A stretch of DNA of 64,000 nt from an uncultured Verrucomicrobiae bacterium (GCA_937775205.1 CALKBX010000010.1:62001-126000); one strand, 5' to 3'; counted from the first letter of the stretch, positions 36,992 through 45,099 are shown. Made by a program: numbers and translations. Notes: generated by a model from the sequence alone, not told the origin.

Positions 36992-37190
36992 ACCAATCCT
37001 TTTCGATCCGTCCCTTGCGGGCTTTCACTCGAAGGTCAATGCCCTTGGTAGGGCACCTGCCTGCTAACCCCTTCCTGACTGGCCCGAAGGCCTGACTTTC
37101 AGGTTTCCAGATTCCGACTGCCCCGAAGGACTGCTTTCTTCTGAAGTGGTCAGCTGGCTGACCGAGCTGCTCCGAAGAGCCGCTCAACGC
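36944..37190 (-). ncRNA. Candidate structured small RNA, about 247 nt, with multiple UUCG hairpins
   Basis: The 344-bp space between the genes ending at 36910 and 37255 has no protein frame. On the minus strand it folds into a series: G-A-mismatched double stem GAGC/GCTC around a TTCG loop (37185-37164); GGTCAG..CTGACC (37163-37148); CAGA/TCTG enclosing a TTCG hairpin (37143-37108); CCTGA/TCAGG enclosing GGCC-TTCG-GGCC (37103-37074); TGCCC..GGGCA (37055-37040); a GCAA-loop hairpin (37021-37012); and a terminator. UUCG and GNRA tetraloops appear only when read on this strand. An extended -10 element lies at 37206-37198. I recognise no tmRNA, RNase P, SRP or 6S signatures. Possibly a novel RNA. 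Confidence 0.6.
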
Positions 37191-37197
37191 AGAAGAA

Positions 37198-37206
37198 ATT
37201 ATCACA
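37198..37206 (-). promoter_or_regulatory. Extended -10 promoter element for the candidate RNA
   Basis: Read leftward the bases are TGTGATAAT, i.e. TG-n followed by GATAAT, five of six matches to the -10 consensus. A TTGGCG lies upstream but spaced too closely for a standard -35. The predicted start near 37190 sits just before the first hairpin of the candidate RNA. Confidence 0.4.
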
Positions 37207-37254
37207 ATTTCTCCCGCGCCAAGCTGGAGTTATTATTTCGTATGCACAGGGTTT

Positions 37255-37674
37255 TCACCGGTTATTCGCAGGGACGAATTTACCAATAATTAGAAGGGCT
37301 ACAGCTTCTTCCTCAACTGCATGGTCCTGTAGATCTTCGAGATCCACAAATTCCAGAGTACTTATGTGAGTGGCTTTGATGTAAACCTGCGGTGCCATCC
37401 CATGATCCAATGCCTCTTTCCAGCGGGTGACACACAGGCACCACTTGTCGCCTTCCTCAAGACCGGGGAAATCGAACCCGGGGACTGGCGTGGACAGATC
37501 GTTACCCCTTGAGCGGGAGAATTCCAAAAATTCCTCAGTGGCCCGGATGCATACGGTATGCAACCCATGATCCCCCGGCCCCGTTGAGCACATGCCGTTC
37601 CGGTAAAAACCTGTCATTGGATCGGTGCAACAAAGCTCCAATTCACCTCCTAGTACATTGCTTGGTCCGGCCAT
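37255..37674 (-). CDS. DUF2237 family protein
   Basis: 139 residues, cytosolic. Conserved features of the family are visible: N-V-L-G-G-E-L-E-L-C-C, T-G-F-Y-R-N-G, C-S-T-G-P-G-D-H-G-L-H-T-V-C, G-N-D-L-S-T-P-x-P-x-F-x-F-P-G-L, G-D-K-W-C-L-C-V-T-R-W and the end with A-P-x-V-x-L-x-A-T-H. Complete length. Biochemical function unknown. It starts 15 bp after the stop of the upstream FG-GAP gene on the same strand. Confidence 0.9.
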   Translation of the reverse strand: MAGPSNVLGGELELCCTDPMTGFYRNGMCSTGPGDHGLHTVCIRATEEFLEFSRSRGNDLSTPVPGFDFPGLEEGDKWCLCVTRWKEALDHGMAPQVYIKATHISTLEFVDLEDLQDHAVEEEAVALLIIGKFVPANNR

Positions 37675-37689
37675 AAGTCTATTAAAAAA

Positions 37690-39669
37690 TTACTTAGCGG
37701 TGGCTGATGTAGATTTACGTGCTGACGGAGCACCTACAGCGATGCTGGTTTCGAGCTTTGCGTCACCCAGTTTACACAGTAGCTCACGGCAAACCTGCCA
37801 GTTTACTTTCGCCGCTAGTTTCAGCTTCGAATCGGCCGTGGCATCCTTGGGCGCAATGAAGGTTGCCAATACCGTAACCTCTCCTTCGTAGGTCGGCTGA
37901 ACTGACTCTCCAGAACTTATCAGGTGAGGCTTGGGCCATTGAATGGCTTTCATCACAGTGCCTTTAGGCAGCTTCCACTCGATCGTGGTGGGCAGATAGG
38001 ATTCACCTTTCTTGGGCCCGTAGATGTGCCAGCCATCGGCGATCTGGAAATTCAGTGCCAACTGAAATTCCTGCCCGGGCGCAACGGAGGTGTGGCTGGC
38101 CAGAGTGCGTAGCGTCACCTCTTCGGTGCGCGTGGCTGGCTTCACGGTCAGCACTTCTTTTGTAAGATTAACTTTGCGCTGGGGCATCTGGCGGTAAAAC
38201 CAAACCCACCCGTGGGATTTGTAACCGGCGGTACGGTAAGGTCGGAGTTTCTGGTACAACTCATTGGCCGGCCGGCGCAATTCTTCCTGCCTGGCCTTAA
38301 TCCGAGCAACCTTTTCAAGGTTCCCGGCCTGAAGGTTCAAGAGGCCCAGCGCTTTTTGCGTTGCCTCATCGAGTTGGCCATTGGCAGGTAGTTTATTGAG
38401 GCGTTGGAATTGCGACAGGGCGTTTTTCGTCTTGGGACCGAAATCACCATCCACCAAAAGATTGGGTGTGGGTTTTAGACGAGCATTGAGGGCTTGCTGA
38501 AGGCCTATGATTGGTTTGTTGACTTCCCGGAGTTGACGGGAAAGCTCGTTGATTTCATCGTAATAGGCCTTGTTCTGCAGCTCATCCAGTTCCGCTTCGA
38601 GAGCCTTCTTTTTCTTTTTCTCCTTCTTGGTCAAAGGCGGCCGGGTGTCGTAGGTGCAGGAGGTGAAATCGCCTAGCAGGATGTCGCGTAATCCGTCATT
38701 ATCATAATCGATGATCGTCACTTTCGCGCGACTGCCGTGCACCTTGGGGATGTCGCCCTCCTTGATTCGCTCAAAGCCGGGATCCTTCAAGAGTTGTTGG
38801 GCTGCTGAAAATTTCGGACGGTTGTCTTGGCCCACATTGCGATGCCAAACGATCCGGCCGTACTCTGAACCGACCACCAGGTCCCGCTTGCCGTCCCCGT
38901 CCCAGTCGGTGTAGGCCGCATTACTTCCGGTAACCGAACCGGCACCTTTGGCCATCGGCAGCGACTTGGATACCGAATCAAACTTTGGAGTACTACGAGT
39001 GCCGACATTCTCAAACCATTTCGCTTTGCTAATGCGGTTGGCACAAACCAAGTCCAGATCCCCATCAGCGTCCATATCCAGAAGCTCTGTCGTGCAGCAG
39101 TAGCCTCCCTTAAGCGGGTTATTATTTTTATCCCTCAGGAGTGTTCGCTTGGCGAACTTGCCCTTGCCCAATCCGCGGAACAAATAAATGTCCTCATAAA
39201 TTGAGCCGGCAATAACATCATCAACGCCGTCTGCATCGTAGTCCACAAACTGTGGACAAAACGTGCTACATCACGTGCTTGGAACTGAGGCGTTCTCGCC
39301 TCCCGCCTGAAGATATTTGAACCCGTCATACCGGGGAGAAGCGTTCGAACCCTTGTTCAGGTAAACGCGCAACCGGGCATTGGCGAGGGAACTCTTCGAA
39401 GTCGTTTCCCCGCGATATGTGCCGGAGCCAAACTCGCCAACCAAGAGATCGCGTTTACCATCACCATTGAAATCATAGACGTAAGGCGCGGCGTGGCCTG
39501 TGGTGACATCGATCGGTTTATCGCCGGTCAATAGCCGGACGCCCGGGGCAAAGCGGTAGTTGGAATCTACCGGTATCTTTGATCCGCTTTGGGCATATAC
39601 CGAAATTGCTGTCGCAAGGCTAACTACCGCGACACTAAAACCATTAAACCAGAACTGTCGTTTCATCAT
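37690..39669 (-). CDS. FG-GAP/peptidoglycan-binding/DsbD-alpha-like protein with an in-frame TGA
   Basis: About 659 codons from the ATG at 39669, read through one TGA at 39273-39271. Signal about 1-25. FG-GAP repeats (D-F-N-G-D-G-K-R-D, D-Y-D-A-D-G-V-D-D, D-M-D-A-D-G-D-L-D, D-W-D-G-D-G) fill roughly residues 45-300. A coiled Lys/Glu-rich stretch follows, then a PG_binding_1 domain (V-D-G-D-F-G-P-K-T), then a C-terminal DsbD N-domain-like module with W-H-I-Y-G-P and V-C-R-E-L-L-C. Flanking frames are continuous through the TGA, and the codon falls where a Cys-Cys motif is expected. Nonsense mutation, sequencing error and selenocysteine are all open. Confidence 0.7.
39241..39273 (-). promoter_or_regulatory. 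TGA codon followed by SECIS-like hairpin
   Basis: On the minus strand the TGA (39273-39271) is followed after 13 nt by GTCCAC-AGTTT-GTGGAC (39257-39241), a perfect 6-bp stem (7 if A-T closes the loop). Known bacterial SECIS elements keep an apical loop 16-37 nt after the UGA with G among its first two bases; here the loop starts about 19-20 nt after and has G first or second. This fits but a chance palindrome is possible. Confidence 0.35.
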
Positions 39670-39776
39670 TGAACTTCCATTAAAAAGTGAACTCGGAACC
39701 AACTGGCACTATTTAGTGTCAGTTCAACAAGGTCGTCAATGCAAATGCTGCAAATACATAAAGTCAATGTTTGCCA

Positions 39777-39914
39777 CTACTTAACTTGCTCAATCAGGCG
39801 TTGGGTCAGGGCCTTTTCAAATAAACCTTTTTTAGGTTCGCCGTTCATTAGCACAATAATGCCCGTATCGTTCTCGGGATCACAGAACATCTGGGTGACC
39901 AAACTCGGGTACCG
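39777..39914 (-). pseudogene. 3' fragment of a serine beta-lactamase-family gene
   Basis: Encodes about 45 residues ending at a normal stop: R-Y-P-S-L, M-F-C-D-P-E-N-D-T-G-I-I-V-L-M-N-G-E-P, then an amphipathic helix. This is the C-terminal beta strand and helix of class-C/esterase-type beta-lactamases (typically W-F-N-P-E..V-V-L-T-N). The catalytic S-x-x-K and Y-x-N regions are absent. It is joined directly to a glycosyltransferase N-terminal fragment in another frame. Confidence 0.7.
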
Positions 39915-39987
39915 GCAGGGTGGAAGGCAGCAACTCTTCCTCGTTGAACGCCGGGATGGCAATGGTGATCAGTATTAGTGGTTTCTT
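39915..39987 (-). pseudogene. 5' fragment of a family 2 glycosyltransferase gene
   Basis: About 24 codons directly after the stop of the EF-hand gene read L-I-L-I-T-I-A-I-P-A-F-N-E-E-E-L-L-P-S-T-L. This is the first strand and nucleotide-binding loop of GT2 enzymes (I-P-A-F-N-E-E). No start codon is retained and the sequence switches to a beta-lactamase tail at about 39915. Non-functional remnant. Confidence 0.65.
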
Positions 39988-40560
39988 CTATTGACGAGCC
40001 CACTTGCCCCATACCCGCAGGTATTCGGGGATCACCAGTTCGCCGTTGTTGTTGGTATCCAGTGCCTTGAAAATGGCGGCCCCTAGTTTGGGATCTTTGA
40101 TCCGTTTACTGGCTATGAATTCAGCACGGGTGAGTTGGCCGTTGCGATTGCCGTCCATCGCTCCAAAAATCAGCTTTGCTTCATCGGTGATGATGCGATT
40201 TTCAATATATTCAAAGGCACTTACAAACCCATCTTGGTCATGGTCTGCCGCTCGAAAGATTCCTTGTCGAGCCTGCTGGTTCATGTGTACCCCATTCACG
40301 ATGTATTCCTCCTTAGAATGGAGCCCATCTCCGTTGGTATCCAACCGGGAAAACACCCCGCGATAGCTTTGCCATTGACGGTCATTGAGAGCGAGGACGC
40401 CCTGAAACTTAAAAGCGATTAAAACCTCCCGTGGCGTTTTGCCGCCAATCAGGATCTTTTGCTTCGCGTCCTTAGGCTGAGCCAAGGCGATCAGGGGTAA
40501 CAGGCAACCAGCCAAGAAGGCCGTGCGCAGGATCGTCAGGTTTTGGGAAAGATAAGTCAT
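39988..40560 (-). CDS. Exported protein with four EF-hand calcium-binding loops
   Basis: 190 residues with a signal peptide (about 1-27). Four EF-hand-like loops: D-T-N-G-D-G-L-H-S-K-E-E, D-H-D-Q-D-G-F-V-S-A-F-E, D-G-N-R-N-G-Q-L-T-R-A-E and D-T-N-N-N-G-E-L-V-I-P-E. All have D at 1, D/N at 3 and 5, G at 6 and E at 12. Periplasmic calcium binding is likely, matching the calcium-dependent FG-GAP proteins and sulfatases nearby. Confidence 0.85.
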   Translation of the reverse strand: MTYLSQNLTILRTAFLAGCLLPLIALAQPKDAKQKILIGGKTPREVLIAFKFQGVLALNDRQWQSYRGVFSRLDTNGDGLHSKEEYIVNGVHMNQQARQGIFRAADHDQDGFVSAFEYIENRIITDEAKLIFGAMDGNRNGQLTRAEFIASKRIKDPKLGAAIFKALDTNNNGELVIPEYLRVWGKWARQ

Positions 40561-40679
40561 CGCGGTGTTCTCTCATTCTGCGCTCAGCAACATCCTGCAA
40601 TCAAGCTTTGGTTATGTCTCCAGTGCCATCACCGCATAAAAAACTGTTCCCACTCCCATGATTCGGTACCCTTCAGGCC

Positions 40680-41510
40680 ATGCGAATTTCCCACCTCATC
40701 GCCACAGTGTTCATTCTGAACTGTCAGGCTTATGCACAGGATATCAAGCCCAAGGCGGCCTATGAGACGGCCACGAACATTCTGTACCGCGAGGGTGCTC
40801 AGCTGACCGATTACATGAAGGAGCGATGCCGACTGGATGTGTATCACCCAAAACACATTAAGCATTTCCCCACGGTGGTTTGGTTTCATGGCGGCGGACT
40901 GAAGGCGGGCAATCGTAAAGTGCCGGAGGAGTTACGAGAGAAGGGCATCGCAGTGGTGGCGGTGAATTATCGACTGCATCCGAAAGTGAAATCGCCCGCG
41001 TACATCGAGGACGCTGCTGCCGCAGTGGCGTGGACCTTCCGCCATATTGAAAAATATGGCGGGTCTTCGAAGCGCATTTATGTAAGCGGCCATTCGGCGG
41101 GTGGGTATCTCACTAGTATGGTGGGCTTGGATAAACGCTGGCTGGCCACTCATAAGATTGATCCCAATGCCATTGCTGGGCTCATTCCTTATAGCGGGCA
41201 TACCATCACCCATTTTACAGTTCGTAAGGAACGCGGCATTGATGGGAAACAACCGATCCTCGATGACATGGCCCCACTTTTTCACGTACGCAAGGATGCC
41301 TCGCCCTTGTTATTGATCACAGGTGATCGTGAGTTGGAATTACTCGGGCGTTATGAGGAGAACGCCTACCTCTGGCGTATGATGCAGGTGGTCGAGCATC
41401 CGGATACCAAAATCATGGAGTTGGACGGTTATAATCATGGCCAAATGGCGAAGCCCGCCCATCCGCTCCTCTTGCGATTTATCAAGAGGATCGAGAAAAC
41501 CATCAAGTAA
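40680..41510 (+). CDS. Exported alpha/beta-hydrolase (BD-FAE/HSL-like esterase)
   Basis: 276 residues, signal about 1-19. Oxyanion motif W-F-H-G-G-G and nucleophile elbow G-H-S-A-G-G identify the hormone-sensitive-lipase/feruloyl-esterase-like group. Candidate acid in T-G-D-R-E-L and His in Y-N-H-G-Q-M. The helix after the elbow and conserved V-A-V-N-Y-R-L-H-P match the fold. It would release ester-linked acyl or aromatic groups from glycans. Confidence 0.85.
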   Translation: MRISHLIATVFILNCQAYAQDIKPKAAYETATNILYREGAQLTDYMKERCRLDVYHPKHIKHFPTVVWFHGGGLKAGNRKVPEELREKGIAVVAVNYRLHPKVKSPAYIEDAAAAVAWTFRHIEKYGGSSKRIYVSGHSAGGYLTSMVGLDKRWLATHKIDPNAIAGLIPYSGHTITHFTVRKERGIDGKQPILDDMAPLFHVRKDASPLLLITGDRELELLGRYEENAYLWRMMQVVEHPDTKIMELDGYNHGQMAKPAHPLLLRFIKRIEKTIK

Positions 41511-41565
41511 TTCGGCTGGAATAATGCTGAATTTCCGTTAGCGTTAGGTCTTCAAAGGATTAGTG

Positions 41566-42984
41566 ATGCTGAGTATCTTTGATGGAAATGACTGCTTGAG
41601 CCGGCGCCAGTTGCTGCAGATTGGTGGACTGGGCATGAGCGGTCTTTCCCTCTCCTCATTACTGAGCACCAAGGCACAGGCAAACTTGTCCAACGGTCAA
41701 CCCAATCCCTTGACCGGCAAGTCCGTAATCTTTCTATTTCAGCAGGGCGGACCAAGCCAGCTGGAAACTTTTGATCCCAAACCTGATGCCCCCTCAGGCA
41801 TTCGTACGGTAGGCGATGTGATCCCAACCACCATTCCTGGGGTACACTTTGGAGGAGCCATGTCCCAGCTCTCCAAGCTGGCTCATAAGTTAAATGTGGT
41901 GCGCTCCTTCTCTACCGGGAATGCCGGACACAATATCCAGCCCATCGTCAGCAACTTTTCGAAGAATGTCGCCATCAGTACTCACTTTGCACGGGTCGCC
42001 GGGATAACACGTGCTGATTCAGGCACGCCGACAACTGCGGTTCTGTTCCCGTCTTCAGTCAGTAAGAATGTGCCGGGGCCTTCCGCCCGCGGTAATCTTT
42101 TTGAAACCGGTTCCTACGGTGCTGGCTTTGCCCCTTTCACTCCTGGCAAAGGCGGCAAACTGCTGGAAGACATGAAGCTCAATCTTCCGCGCGAACGCTT
42201 TCTGAATGACCGCCGTTCACTTCTAGCTGCACTGGACAAACTCAACCGTGAAGCCGATGCCTCAGGAGGCATCTCCGAGTTAGATGATATTCAACAGCAA
42301 GCTTATGAGGTGTTGCTAGGCGGCGGAGTTTCAAAGGCATTGGATCTTTCACAGGAGAATTCCAAGACTCTCGCAATGTACGATACAAGTCGCTACGACG
42401 GCGGCACTCGCTGGAACAAGGTCAAGCGCGGGAAAGCGGGCTTGTATAATGCTCAAGCTAACACCATCGGTAAACTTTTACTCCAGGCCCGTCGCTTATG
42501 CGAGGCGGGTTGTGGTTATGTCACTATTCACGCGAGCTATGCTGGTGTGTGGGACATGCATGCGGATGGCAATAACCTGAATATGATTGATGGCATGGAG
42601 GCTGTAGGCCGCAGCTTTGACCATGCGGTAGCCGCCTTCATCCGCGACTGTGAAGCTCGTGGACTATCCGACAAGATTCTGCTCGTTTGTTGCGGAGAGA
42701 TGGGGCGAACCCCAAAAATTAATAAACGGGGTGGACGCAATCACTGGGCGCGCCTGGCTCCGCTGATTCTTTATGGGGGCGGTTTAGGCGGCGGTAAGGT
42801 GATCGGACAATCTGACAAGCAGGGTGGTGAGCCAAATAGTAAACCCTATAATCCGAGTCACCTTATCAGTACCATCCTGCGAACCATGATTGATCCCGGG
42901 CAGTTGCGTCTGATCCCCGGTATTCCGCAGGAAATCACCCAGCTTCTTGATCACGATCCCATTGACGGGCTCGGAGTCGGTTAA
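41566..42984 (+). CDS. DUF1501 protein, stand-alone
   Basis: 472 residues from the ATG at 41566 (GTG at 41563 also possible) with AAAGGA six bases upstream. Tat-type leader S-R-R-Q-L-L-Q-I-G-G-L-G. DUF1501 core: F-L-F-Q-Q-G-G-P-S-Q-L-E-T-F-D-P, S-T-G-N-A-G-H, C-C-G-E-M-G-R-T-P, and R-N-H-W-A. Unlike the other copies here it has no DUF1549/1553 partner, and it is of the longer subtype. Function unknown. Confidence 0.87.
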   Translation: MLSIFDGNDCLSRRQLLQIGGLGMSGLSLSSLLSTKAQANLSNGQPNPLTGKSVIFLFQQGGPSQLETFDPKPDAPSGIRTVGDVIPTTIPGVHFGGAMSQLSKLAHKLNVVRSFSTGNAGHNIQPIVSNFSKNVAISTHFARVAGITRADSGTPTTAVLFPSSVSKNVPGPSARGNLFETGSYGAGFAPFTPGKGGKLLEDMKLNLPRERFLNDRRSLLAALDKLNREADASGGISELDDIQQQAYEVLLGGGVSKALDLSQENSKTLAMYDTSRYDGGTRWNKVKRGKAGLYNAQANTIGKLLLQARRLCEAGCGYVTIHASYAGVWDMHADGNNLNMIDGMEAVGRSFDHAVAAFIRDCEARGLSDKILLVCCGEMGRTPKINKRGGRNHWARLAPLILYGGGLGGGKVIGQSDKQGGEPNSKPYNPSHLISTILRTMIDPGQLRLIPGIPQEITQLLDHDPIDGLGVG

Positions 42985-42988
42985 TCGA

Positions 42989-43099
42989 TTAATTCTCTTC
43001 CAGCATCAACTCCGAAACATCGCGTACTTTCACTTGATCGTTTTTTGCCGCAACGCCGTCGGTCATCATTGTTAAACAAAACGGACAGGAGGCGGCGGC
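42989..43099 (-). pseudogene. 3' fragment of a heterodisulfide-reductase-like Fe-S (CCG domain) protein
   Basis: About 36 codons end at TAA 42991-42989: A-A-A-S-C-P-F-C-L-T-M-M-T-D-G-V..V-R-D-V-S-E-L-M-L-E. This is the end of the cysteine-rich CCG domain found in GlpC/HdrD-type iron-sulfur oxidoreductases, which normally exceed 400 residues. Nothing upstream of the break at about 43100 belongs to it. It abuts, back to back, the 3' part of a XylR-type regulator on the other strand. Confidence 0.72.
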
Positions 43100-43520
43100 G
43101 TTATTGGATCGGCTGATGTCCGGCCGCCGCGCGCCGGCTCGGCCCATTCACGTGCCGCCGGTGGGCGTTGTGCAGCGGCAATCCACCGACACAGCCGCGG
43201 TGGACGATTCTCTGGTGGCCAATGCGCTCCGCCACATCCGCGCCCATGCGCACGATCCGTTGAAGGTCAGTGATTTGCAAAAGGCGCTGTTCGTGTCGCG
43301 CCGTTTGTTGGAGCATCGTTTTACCCAAGCCCTCGGCCGCACGCCCGTCGTTGAGATACGCCGCGCGCGGCTGGAACACGTTCGGCGATTGCTCATCGAA
43401 ACCGATCTTCCCCTCGCCGTCATCGCCGAGCGCACGGGCTATCAACATTTGGAAGTGATGGTGCGCGCGTTCCAACGGCAATTCGGTTTGCCGTCGGGGC
43501 GCTTTCGGCGGGAACGATAA
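43092..43520 (+). pseudogene. 3' fragment of a XylR-type AraC-family regulator
   Basis: About 142 codons: A-A-A-L-L-D-R-L-M-S-G, then V-P-P..V-V-x-R-Q-S-T-D, the linker typical of xylose-operon-regulator-like proteins. It continues through a complete AraC double helix-turn-helix with V-S-R-R-L-L-E-H-R-F and R-T-P-V-V-E-I-R-R-A-R-L. The periplasmic-binding-protein-like sensor domain (about 250 residues) that normally precedes is missing. The frame has no ATG at the break but could start at internal ATG or TTG, so a DNA-binding protein might still be made. Confidence 0.72.
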
Positions 43521-43646
43521 TGGGGAGTTTATGAACACATATTTTTCTGATGAACAGGATTGGAAATCTTCATCCTGAACATCGTGAATATCTGTGTTCA
43601 ACTATGCTTGTCTGTGTATCCCTATACGGGCACACTTTGCGCATCT

Positions 43647-45098
43647 ATGAAAGCATTGCGTATTTTCCTGCTGTTGGCATTGGTATCACAAAGCCTCATT
43701 GCGGATTCAAAAACCAAGCCGCTCAACTTTGTTTTCATTTTGGTCGACGATCTCGGCTGGACGGATCTCAAGTGCTTTGGCAGTTCGTTTTACGACACTC
43801 CGAACTGCGACCGGTTGGCGGCGAGTGGCATGAAATTCACAAATGCTTACGCCGCGTGTCCCGTGTGCAGTCCCACGCGTGCGAGCATCATGACGGGGCG
43901 CTATCCCACGCGCACGGGTGTCACGGATTATATTGGCGCGGCGGCCGGCAAGGCGTGGCGACGCAACACGCGGCTGTTGCCGGCGGTTTACACACGGCAG
44001 TTGGAGTTGAAGGAGTTGACTCTCGCTGAAGTGCTGAGAGGCCAAGGCTACGCGACCTTCTTCGCCGGCAAATGGCATTTGGGCAACGAAGGCTTCTGGC
44101 CGGAGGATCAGGGGTTTGATGTGAACCAAGGCGGCATCCAGCGCGGCGGACCCTATGGCGGCAAAAAATATTTTTCGCCCTACGGGAATCCGCGCTTAAA
44201 AGATGGCCCTGATGGCGAGCATTTGCCCGACCGTTTGGCGAGTGAGACGGTGAAGTTCATCGAGATGAACAAGGATAAACAATTTTTCGCCTATCTTTCG
44301 TTTTATTCCGTGCACACACCATTGATGGCTCGTGAGGATTTGAAGCAGAAATATCTCGCGCGTAAAAGGGAGCGCGGGCTAGAGGCCAAATGGGGCAAAG
44401 AACACAACCGTAAGGTGCGCCTCGTGCAGGAGCACGCGGTGTACGGCGGCATGGTGGAGGCGATGGATTTGGCGGTGGGCAAGGTGCTTGATGGGCTCAA
44501 TCGGCTGAAGCTCTCCGAAAACACTGTGGTGTTTTTCATGAGCGACAACGGCGGGCTTTCCACCAGTGAGGGGCATCCCACAAGCAACCTGCCTCTGCGC
44601 GGCGGCAAGGGCTGGATGTACGAGGGCGGCATTCGCGAGCCGATGATGGTGCGCTGGCCGGGTGTCACCAAGCCCGGCAGCGTGTCGGCTTCGCCCATCA
44701 TCAGCACAGATTTTTTTCCGACCATTCTTGAGCTGGCGGGCATCAAATACCAACCGCCGGCACGTATTGATGGCGTAAGTTTCACCACCGCCCTGCGCGG
44801 CAAGCCGCATGATCGTGGAGCGATATACTGGCACTACCCGCACTACGGCAACCAAGGCTGTGCTCCTACTGGCGCCATTCGCGAGGGTGACTGGAAACTC
44901 ATCGAGTGGTACGAAGACGGCAAGCTGGAGTTGTTTAATTTGAAAAAAGACATTGGTGAGAAAAGCGACCTCGCAAAAATGCATCCGGACAAGGTGAAAA
45001 CCCTCGCTGCGCAACTCGCCAAGTGGCGCAAGGACACCGCCGCGAAAATGCCAATGCCGAACAAAAACTTTGACCCCAATAAACGCGAAGGACGATAA
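43647..45098 (+). CDS. Arylsulfatase, CSPTR type
   Basis: 483 residues from the ATG at 43647 with a clear signal peptide (1-19). Formylglycine motif C-S-P-T-R preceded by A-C-P-V, metal ligands in V-D-D-L-G-W-T-D, T-G-R-Y-P-T-R-T-G, G-K-W-H-L-G and S-D-N-G-G-L. C-terminal subdomain ends in a Lys-rich tail. First gene of a closely spaced set with the ceramidase-like gene starting 2 bp later. Upstream (43521-43646) I see only low-complexity TGTGTTCA-like text and no clear promoter. Confidence 0.9.
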   Translation: MKALRIFLLLALVSQSLIADSKTKPLNFVFILVDDLGWTDLKCFGSSFYDTPNCDRLAASGMKFTNAYAACPVCSPTRASIMTGRYPTRTGVTDYIGAAAGKAWRRNTRLLPAVYTRQLELKELTLAEVLRGQGYATFFAGKWHLGNEGFWPEDQGFDVNQGGIQRGGPYGGKKYFSPYGNPRLKDGPDGEHLPDRLASETVKFIEMNKDKQFFAYLSFYSVHTPLMAREDLKQKYLARKRERGLEAKWGKEHNRKVRLVQEHAVYGGMVEAMDLAVGKVLDGLNRLKLSENTVVFFMSDNGGLSTSEGHPTSNLPLRGGKGWMYEGGIREPMMVRWPGVTKPGSVSASPIISTDFFPTILELAGIKYQPPARIDGVSFTTALRGKPHDRGAIYWHYPHYGNQGCAPTGAIREGDWKLIEWYEDGKLELFNLKKDIGEKSDLAKMHPDKVKTLAAQLAKWRKDTAAKMPMPNKNFDPNKREGR

Positions 45099-45099
45099 A

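Noticed and set aside
39271..39273. TGA read as tryptophan (alternative code)
   Set aside because: Other genes in the window end with ordinary TGA stops, and the aligned family position is Cys rather than Trp.
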